This document shows positions 12,789 through 17,176 of a DNA stretch of 17,176 nucleotides, piece by piece (position 1 is the stretch's first letter; each line of letters starts with the position of its first letter). The notes below the pieces were generated by a model that was given only the letters and a program-made list of their open reading frames with translations, was not told the DNA's origin and ran no database searches. The position numbers and the translations under genes are program-made. The DNA is from UBA9630 sp043725085 (GTDB lineage Bacteria; Patescibacteriota; Minisyncoccia; Moranbacterales; UBA2206): assembly GCA_043725085.1 (NCBI GenBank), contig JAYSLY010000022.1:1-17176 (forward strand), read 5' to 3'.

Positions 12789-13901
12789 TTAATTATCCAA
12801 ACTCGTCTGGCGAGAAATATTTAATAGCACGCCAATTCCCGCCATGAGAAAGATCAGCGATGTTCCGCCATAACTGATAAACGGCAAAGGGATTCCGGTA
12901 AGCGGGATGAGACCTGAAATTGCGGAAATATTAATGAGCGCTTGAAAAGTAATCCAACAAGTAATCCCAACCGCCGTGAGTTGAGAAAAACGATCCGGCG
13001 CATTTTTGGCGACACGAAAACCAATCATCGCCAGTGTGAGAAATAATAAAACTAAGGCGACAACGCCAATCATGCCCAACTCTTCTCCGATAATGGCAAA
13101 GATGGAATCGCCGACAGGTTCCGGCAAATAGTTAAATTTTTGCAAACTGTGCCCAAGACCCAGTCCGAAAATTCCGCCCGAACCAATCGCCAGAAGCGCT
13201 TGATTGATTTGATAGCCGATGCCTCGCGGATCAAGTTCGGGGTGCAAAAAAACCAAGAAACGATCCATGCGATAGGATTCAAATTTAATGAGCAGTCCGA
13301 GAGCGGCGAATCCGAGCGTAGCCATGGAAAGCATATGCGAAAGTCGTGCGCCTGAGACAAAAAAAATCGACATGGCAATGAAAATGATCACGCCAAGCGT
13401 TCCCATATCCGGTTGTTTTTCCAAAAGAAAACTGACCACGCCGACCACCGCGAGAAAAGGCAAAAGCCCTTCATAGAAATCCTTCACTTTTTCCGCGCGA
13501 CTTTCAAGCCATGCCGCCAAGTAGATCACGATTGAAAGTTTCAGCATTTCTGATGGCTGGAAAGAGAATGGCCCGAGTTGCAACCAACGACTAGCGCCAT
13601 AGACGCGCGAACCAACGCCTGGCACAAAAACTAAAATGAGCAAAAGAATGCTCAGGATAAAAAATGGAAAAGCGATTTTTTTCCAAAAGGTATAGTTGAT
13701 TTTTGAAATCGCAAAAAGAACAGCAAGGCCGGGCAAAACTCCATAAAAAAGCTGATGCTTGAAAAAATAATAGGAATCGCCAAAGCGACTGCGCGAATAA
13801 GCAATGCCAGCGGAAGAAATCATCGCCAGACCAAAAATGAGCAACAGAAAAACCACAAACAACAAATTTTTATTCACTCCGTGCTCTTTCTGTTTAGACA
13901 T
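12789..13901 (-). CDS. ftsW: SEDS-family lipid II polymerase FtsW
   Basis: Polytopic membrane protein of 370 residues with about ten hydrophobic segments, polymerising lipid II into septal glycan strands together with a class B PBP. Signatures are WLQLGPFSFQPSEMLKL (106-122), EKQPDMGTLGVI (about 161-172), the long periplasmic loop with HPELDPRGIGYQINQAL, LGHSLQKFNYLPEPVGDSIF followed by AIIGEELG, and the C-terminal PLPFISYGGTSL. RodA would look similar; position before murG and murC favours FtsW. It begins 13 bp after the trmD stop, so the two are probably co-transcribed. The N-terminus is a short charged cytoplasmic tail (MSKQKEHGVNKN). Confidence 0.92.
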   Translation of the reverse strand: MSKQKEHGVNKNLLFVVFLLLIFGLAMISSAGIAYSRSRFGDSYYFFKHQLFYGVLPGLAVLFAISKINYTFWKKIAFPFFILSILLLILVFVPGVGSRVYGASRWLQLGPFSFQPSEMLKLSIVIYLAAWLESRAEKVKDFYEGLLPFLAVVGVVSFLLEKQPDMGTLGVIIFIAMSIFFVSGARLSHMLSMATLGFAALGLLIKFESYRMDRFLVFLHPELDPRGIGYQINQALLAIGSGGIFGLGLGHSLQKFNYLPEPVGDSIFAIIGEELGMIGVVALVLLFLTLAMIGFRVAKNAPDRFSQLTAVGITCWITFQALINISAISGLIPLTGIPLPFISYGGTSLIFLMAGIGVLLNISRQTSLDN

Positions 13902-13914
13902 TTTTTAAAAAGTA

Positions 13915-14583
13915 TTAATTTTCATCTCGCCACTTTCTAATTTCACCGTGATTACCGCTCATAAGCACTTCCGGAACCTGCCAACCATTAAACTCCGGCG
14001 GCTTGCTGTATTGCGGATGTTCCTTGTAATTTTTGTCTTTGTGCGACTCATGTTTCGCACTTTCCTCATTACCCAAAACTCCCGGCAAAAGTCGCGTGAC
14101 TGAATCAACAACAATCATCGCCGGAAGTTCGCCGCCGGTGAGAACATAATCTCCAATGGAGCTTTCTTCATCAGCAATATGCTCGGCTACGCGCTCATCC
14201 ACTCCTTCATAGCGCCCGCAAATTAAAATTAAATTGTCATATTTGGAAAGTCTTTCCGCTGTTCTTTGAGTATACTTCTTTCCTTTAGCGGAAAAAAGAA
14301 TCACGCGCGTCTTGCCCGCTTTGGGCAAATTATTTTTTTCGTTTTTTGCAATCAGCTTTTTAATCTTTTCCACGCAAGCGTGAATCGGTTGAACTTGAAG
14401 CACCATTCCCGCTCCGCCGCCATAGGGCGTATCGTCAACTTTTCCATGCTTATCTGTCGTATAATCGCGCAAATTATGCGCAAAAATTTCAATCACCCCA
14501 CTTTTTTGAGCACGCCCAATAATTGACTCCTTGAGATAGGAGTCTAAAATCCGCGGAAAAATTGTAACAATATGGAATTGCAT
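13915..14583 (-). CDS. trmD: tRNA (guanine-N1-)-methyltransferase
   Basis: SPOUT-class knotted methyltransferase of 222 residues making m1G37 in tRNAs that read CNN, CGG or related codons, to prevent frameshifting. The start is set at the Met of MQFHIVTIFPRILDSYL because family members begin here; an ATG 90 bases upstream at 14673 would add a tail with no family match and overlap the HEPN gene. Motifs are DKHGKVDDTPYGGGAGMVL (44-62), LICGRYEGVDERV (120-132), IGDYVLTGGELPAM (143-156) with the catalytic Asp145, and the C-terminal HPQYSKPPEFNGWQVPEVL (189-207). It is usually grouped with rpsP, khpA and rimM; here khpA is nearby but a MNT/HEPN pair stands between. Confidence 0.95.
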   Translation of the reverse strand: MQFHIVTIFPRILDSYLKESIIGRAQKSGVIEIFAHNLRDYTTDKHGKVDDTPYGGGAGMVLQVQPIHACVEKIKKLIAKNEKNNLPKAGKTRVILFSAKGKKYTQRTAERLSKYDNLILICGRYEGVDERVAEHIADEESSIGDYVLTGGELPAMIVVDSVTRLLPGVLGNEESAKHESHKDKNYKEHPQYSKPPEFNGWQVPEVLMSGNHGEIRKWRDEN

Positions 14584-14635
14584 AAAATTATGCCAGAAAT
14601 ACGTCGATAACGGCGTAGCATTATGTCTTTTGACA

Positions 14636-15031
14636 CTAGAGCGAGGCTTTTCCTTTGATTTTTTGGGCGACAATTTTCATCGCAATCAAATAATCCGGTA
14701 ATTTATCATATAGCGCATCCGCCATTTCTTCTGAATAAGTACGCACCGATAGATTTCGATCTTCTCCCATATTCAGACACTGCTCAATTGCTGATGCATC
14801 AATATCAAGATTAGCACGCATCTCTCTAAAGCATGAACCCGGAGAAAAGCAGTCGACTTTTTCAAATTCTTTTAAATATAATTTAATGCTTTTCCATAGC
14901 AACTCAAAAGTAAATTCAAATCTCTTTAATGCGGCATCGCGATTAAGCTCTGTTTTCTCTCCTCGCAAAACTTCGTCAAGCGCAGCAATGCCTTTTTCAA
15001 GATCAACAAACTTGTTTTTCAAATAATCCAT
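14636..15031 (-). CDS. HEPN-type nucleotidyltransferase-associated protein (HI0074/HepT family), motif altered
   Basis: All-helical protein of 131 residues of the HI0074 'nucleotidyltransferase substrate binding' family. These act as the toxin or partner of a MNT-type nucleotidyltransferase. Helical segments LEKGIAALDEVLRGE, RFEFTFELLWKSIKLYLKE and FREMRANLDIDASAIEQCLN are typical. The HEPN RNase motif is normally RNxxxHxY. Here it reads RNLSVRTY (92-99): the Arg and the Tyr are kept but His is replaced by Arg97, so RNase activity is probably lost. The start overlaps the partner gene by 13 bp, indicating translational coupling. A 52-bp gap separates it from trmD. Confidence 0.82.
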   Translation of the reverse strand: MDYLKNKFVDLEKGIAALDEVLRGEKTELNRDAALKRFEFTFELLWKSIKLYLKEFEKVDCFSPGSCFREMRANLDIDASAIEQCLNMGEDRNLSVRTYSEEMADALYDKLPDYLIAMKIVAQKIKGKASL

Positions 15032-15306
15032 ATTTTTGGACCACTTAGCACACGGGTGCGAAATGGATCTTTAGTTTTATTAATATCAACCACATCAAAT
15101 TTATAGGGCAAAGTCGATTCTTCCAGGGCGTCTTTGATTTTGTATATTAGTTTATTCGTCTCATCACTCTCACTGACAATCGCCAAATCCACATCGCCAA
15201 ATTTTTCCTCTTCCACGCTAGAGCCAAACACAAACAACCGATCTTTCGGCTGAAGATATTTTTCAAAAATTTCTCTTATTCTGATGATATATTTTTCTTC
15301 GAGCAT
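15019..15306 (-). CDS. MNT-type minimal nucleotidyltransferase (HI0073/MntA family)
   Basis: Minimal DNA-polymerase-beta-fold nucleotidyltransferase of 95 residues, the usual antitoxin partner of HEPN proteins; characterised MntA enzymes adenylylate the HepT tyrosine. The active site is GSSVEEEKFGDVDL: Gly28-Ser29, then Asp38 and Asp40. The third acidic residue is probably Asp71 in YKFDVVDI. The spacing between GS and DxD is eight residues rather than the usual ten, so the loop is slightly short. It is the first gene of a two-gene operon with the HEPN gene, which it overlaps by 13 bp, behind a TATAAT box at 15350-15355. Confidence 0.85.
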   Translation of the reverse strand: MLEEKYIIRIREIFEKYLQPKDRLFVFGSSVEEEKFGDVDLAIVSESDETNKLIYKIKDALEESTLPYKFDVVDINKTKDPFRTRVLSGPKIWII

Positions 15307-15349
15307 ACATTAGCCTTGCTTTGGCCAAATTATCCTAATTTTTCCCTTG

Positions 15350-15355
15350 ATTATA
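15350..15355 (-). promoter_or_regulatory. -10 box for the MNT/HEPN operon
   Basis: A perfect TATAAT on the minus strand lies 43 bp before the MNT start codon. No good -35 is seen at 16-18 bp, so strength is uncertain. The segment 15307-15483 otherwise holds only this box, a second TATAAT-like run near 15400 and the khpA terminator. Confidence 0.45.
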
Positions 15356-15430
15356 GTGTACTCGAATTTCCCGAAAATTTCAAACCCCCAAATTATATTC
15401 TCTTTATTTTTGTTTTTTACCAGAGTAACT

Positions 15431-15460
15431 AAAAAAGGCTGACTTTCGCCAGCCTTTTTT
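15431..15460 (-). terminator. rho-independent terminator after khpA
   Basis: AAAAAAGGCTG (15431-15441) pairs perfectly with CAGCCTTTTTT (15450-15460) around an 8-base loop. Both strands end in six T residues, so it can terminate either way. On the minus strand it lies 23 bp after the khpA stop and separates khpA from the MNT/HEPN-trmD-ftsW block. Confidence 0.9.
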
Positions 15461-15483
15461 CTTTTTCAAATTTATGAGAGGTC

Positions 15484-15825
15484 TTAGACAATATCACCAA
15501 CAACATCATCAATACTTTTTCTAACCTCTTCTCTTGGTTCTCGGTCTTCTCGTGGTGGTCTGGTAGATCCTTCTGGTTCGTTAATTTTGAGATTAACTCT
15601 CGCATTGTTTCTAGCACCAATCACACGAAGCAAAGTTCGCAAAGCTTTCGCTGTTGCCCCTTCGCGACCAATGATCATTCCCATATCTTCCGGGTTAACA
15701 TCGAGAGTGATGAGCACGCCCATTTCATCGATTTTTCTTTCAACCTTAACATCGTCCGGTTTGTTAACAATTTGTTTCACAACATATTCAACAAACTCTT
15801 TATCCGTTACTTGAATTGTAGTCAT
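15484..15825 (-). CDS. khpA: KH-domain RNA-binding protein KhpA (YlqC family)
   Basis: Small RNA-binding protein of 113 residues. In other bacteria KhpA pairs with KhpB/Jag and influences cell elongation, division and small-RNA biology. The single KH domain has the GxxG loop as IIGREGATAKALRTLLR (51-67), preceded by the conserved VNPEDMG. The last 30 residues (STRPPREDREPREEVRK) are a charged, proline-containing extension beyond the usual 75-80-residue family length. It is transcribed from a strong promoter at 15951-15979 with a leader of about 119 nt and ends at its own terminator, so it is a single-gene unit despite standing upstream of trmD. Confidence 0.88.
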   Translation of the reverse strand: MTTIQVTDKEFVEYVVKQIVNKPDDVKVERKIDEMGVLITLDVNPEDMGMIIGREGATAKALRTLLRVIGARNNARVNLKINEPEGSTRPPREDREPREEVRKSIDDVVGDIV

Positions 15826-15944
15826 ATACGCAATTCTAGATTAAAGCTTATTACTTATTCGCAAGAGGGCATCGGGAGATCGACCGGTCCACCATCGCTG
15901 TCATCCGCTAAGCTATAAGATAACAATAGCGAAATTCTCTTACT
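15826..15944 (-). promoter_or_regulatory. long 5' leader of khpA
   Basis: The region between the predicted transcription start near 15944 and the khpA ATG is about 119 nt and has a G/C-rich centre (15875-15912). Short inverted pairs are visible (CGCTA/TAGCG and GCTAT/ATAGC near the 5' end, GACCGGTC in the middle, TTCGC/GCGAA spanning it), but no terminator precedes the start codon. It may be a regulatory leader or an autoregulation site for the RNA-binding product; this is inference. Confidence 0.35.
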
Positions 15945-15950
15945 TCCTAT

Positions 15951-15979
15951 ACTATACTATTTATTGTTTATCCTGTCAA
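15951..15979 (-). promoter_or_regulatory. near-consensus sigma70 promoter for khpA
   Basis: On the minus strand a perfect TTGACA (15979-15974), a 17-bp spacer and TATAGT (15956-15951, five of six) give the best promoter match in the window. It lies 30 bp beyond the stop codon of the upstream hypothetical gene. Confidence 0.85.
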
Positions 15980-16008
15980 AAAAAATTAGCCAAAAGTGAC
16001 ACCACGCC

Positions 16009-16359
16009 CTACTCCTCAATGGCCATTAGAAGTTGCTGCCTATATGAGGCCACTTGCTCCGCCTTTCCATTATATCCCAACGTCTCCAGGGCCACCGCAT
16101 CAGAGACAATAGATTGCACCCGATCCAATTTCAAAATCAAATCCGTTCTACCGGAAGTTTCCACTTTTGCTTTTAGCCTATCTATTTTTCTAAGAATAAT
16201 TTCCAGTCCTTGGAGATTTAATTCTTCTTCATCAACTTGAATAATCACAGTCCTTAGTCCAGCCAAAACATTATCCATTTCTTCCTTCAATGCGTCCTTG
16301 GTTTTTTCTTTCTCATTTATTCCACCCAAAACAACTTCAAATTTTTTTCCTTCGCTCAT
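16009..16359 (-). CDS. hypothetical protein, helical and charged
   Basis: Protein of 116 residues that I do not recognise. It is highly charged and predicted helical throughout, with a likely amphipathic or coiled-coil stretch EEELNLQGLEIILRKIDRLK (about 44-63). There is no signal peptide, membrane segment, cysteine or obvious catalytic motif. The gene is a clean open frame with its own start, 84 bp after the membrane-anchored protein gene and followed by the khpA promoter. A TACAAT box lies only a few bases before the ATG, which would give an almost leaderless mRNA. The function is unknown; coding character is good because no better frame overlaps. Confidence 0.65.
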   Translation of the reverse strand: MSEGKKFEVVLGGINEKEKTKDALKEEMDNVLAGLRTVIIQVDEEELNLQGLEIILRKIDRLKAKVETSGRTDLILKLDRVQSIVSDAVALETLGYNGKAEQVASYRQQLLMAIEE

Positions 16360-16443
16360 AAAAATTGTAGTTTTGCGACAGAGCCAGAATTGATTTGAAA
16401 ATAAAAAGATTAACTATACGGGAGCTCGTAATAACCTACCGCT

Positions 16444-16863
16444 TTATTTTTTTGCCTCTCCGGTCGGCCTAGCTACCAAAATTATTTTAGCATCCTTAGT
16501 GACACTGTCATAAGTTACCTTAACAGCATCGCCAAGTCGCAAGTCAGCTAGACTGCCAGGGGTGCTTGTATCTAAGCTGAAAAAAATCCCAACCGAAGTA
16601 TTGCTATCAACATTCACCGTGGTAGTTTCATCCGAGTGCTTGACCACAATCGTTTTTTCGCTGATTTCTGCTATTCGACCCAGAGCATCAATCTTTTTTA
16701 AAACTTGGTTTGATCCATTTTGTTGCAGATTATTATTCTCTTTTAGATTTTGATTATTTCCAACGGCGCTCTTTGTGCTAATATTTCTAACGACAAAGAA
16801 TATGCTAGCAAAGAGCACGACGAGAGCCAGTGTTAGAATTAAAATTTGTTGTCTTTTTTCCAT
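16444..16863 (-). CDS. membrane-anchored protein with DUF5666-like beta domain
   Basis: Protein of 139 residues. A single N-terminal hydrophobic helix (about 7-26, ILILTLALVVLFASIFFVV) follows a short basic start, giving a signal anchor with the rest outside. An Asn/Gln-rich linker (about 35-55) leads to a small beta-rich domain: IDALGRIAEISEKTIVVKHS, then TTTVNVDSNTSVGIF and LADLRLGDAVKVTYD. The alternation of an ionic-strand repeat with a LxxGDxVKV motif resembles the DUF5666/OB-like domains common in small exported proteins; this is recognition by pattern, not proof. It starts 12 bp after the stop of the Cys-rich protein and is likely co-transcribed with it. Confidence 0.65.
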   Translation of the reverse strand: MEKRQQILILTLALVVLFASIFFVVRNISTKSAVGNNQNLKENNNLQQNGSNQVLKKIDALGRIAEISEKTIVVKHSDETTTVNVDSNTSVGIFFSLDTSTPGSLADLRLGDAVKVTYDSVTKDAKIILVARPTGEAKK

Positions 16864-16875
16864 ATTTTTTTTATT

Positions 16876-17176
16876 TTAATTAGCAGGAACTTCTATCCAT
16901 TTGCCGGAATTGCAAGCCGGGCATTTTGCTGCAGAGCACCTACTGCAAGCGACAGATTGGCCACAACTATCAAGGCAGGTATAAGTCTGATTTTTTCCAC
17001 AATTACCCGCAATACTACAATCAGTATTCTCTATGCAAGTAGGTGAACCAACACTAGGAATGCAAGCTCTTGTAGCGGTGCAAGGAACGCTAGTACCACC
17101 ATTCGAGCCAATACAATTCCAAGAAACTGACGAAAGAGACGTTGCACTAGTGCCTAATGTTGGATTAGAATCGACT
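16876..17176 (-). CDS. C-terminal part of a Cys-rich, probably secreted repeat protein (partial, 5' end beyond window)
   Basis: An open frame enters from the right edge and ends at TAA (16876-16878), giving 99 residues. Twelve are cysteines. The segment SSVSWNCIGSNGGTSVPCTA resembles a W-x-C-x-G-x-NGG-x-x-x-x-C repeat that I associate with large exported proteins of Patescibacteria. It is followed by a run of CxxC/CxxxxC pairs (YTCLDSCGQ, ACSRCSAAKCPAC) that could form disulphides outside the cell or bind metal. The stretch is low in lysine and rich in Ser, Thr and Gly, unlike the cytoplasmic proteins around it. The N-terminal domains are not visible, so the role (adhesin, pilus-associated or other) is open. 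Confidence 0.7.
   Translation of the reverse strand, partial: VDSNPTLGTSATSLSSVSWNCIGSNGGTSVPCTATRACIPSVGSPTCIENTDCSIAGNCGKNQTYTCLDSCGQSVACSRCSAAKCPACNSGKWIEVPAN

Noticed and set aside
14584..14673. 30-residue N-terminal extension of TrmD from an upstream ATG
   Set aside because: The extension has no family counterpart and overlaps the HEPN gene; the family start is at 14583.

Overview
This window is dense, mostly minus-strand bacterial DNA and looks like a Patescibacteria/CPR-type genome (Parcubacteria or Moranbacteria-like). That placement is an inference. It rests on small tightly packed genes, A/T-rich start regions almost without Shine-Dalgarno sequences, a short prolyl-tRNA synthetase without the editing domain, short palindromes inside coding genes, and a Cys-rich surface-type protein of a kind I associate with these lineages. 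No rRNA, tRNA or CRISPR array was recognised.

Layout. Bases 1-1462 (+) hold the tail of an unknown gene and a UDP-sugar 6-dehydrogenase, followed by a terminator. Bases 1463-1838 hold no gene but contain a palindromic repeat and a roughly 110-bp element built from alternating GGTTCA/TGAACC blocks. From there everything reads on the minus strand, so transcription runs right to left. In that order the genes are: a Cys-rich secreted protein (partial), a membrane-anchored small protein, a hypothetical protein, the KH-domain RNA-binding protein khpA with a strong promoter and long leader, a MNT/HEPN toxin-antitoxin-like pair, trmD, ftsW, murG, murC, an HD-domain protein, a P-loop kinase, a REP-associated tyrosine transposase (RAYT), a P-type cation ATPase, murB, a ribosome hibernation factor, a glutamate-5-kinase-like gene and proS.

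The functional core is peptidoglycan and division: ftsW (glycan polymerisation), murG (lipid II), murC and murB (UDP-MurNAc precursors). Around it are translation genes (khpA, trmD, hpf, proS). The proB-like gene is preceded by a consensus promoter, a foldable leader of about 90 nt closed by a perfect 10-bp helix, and an intrinsic terminator only 19 nt before the start codon. This is the architecture of a riboswitch or attenuator, and I do not recognise the class.

The second theme is palindromic DNA. A near-perfect 51-bp palindrome lies in frame inside the HUH transposase gene, smaller ones lie inside the ATPase and murC genes, a 23-bp-arm hairpin lies between the ATPase and murB, and another palindrome lies at 1534-1585. 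Together with the resident RAYT this suggests a REP-like or Rickettsia-palindrome-like family of mobile hairpins that tolerates insertion into reading frames. A separate degenerate TTGTATC heptamer repeat occurs in murB and between murC and murG.
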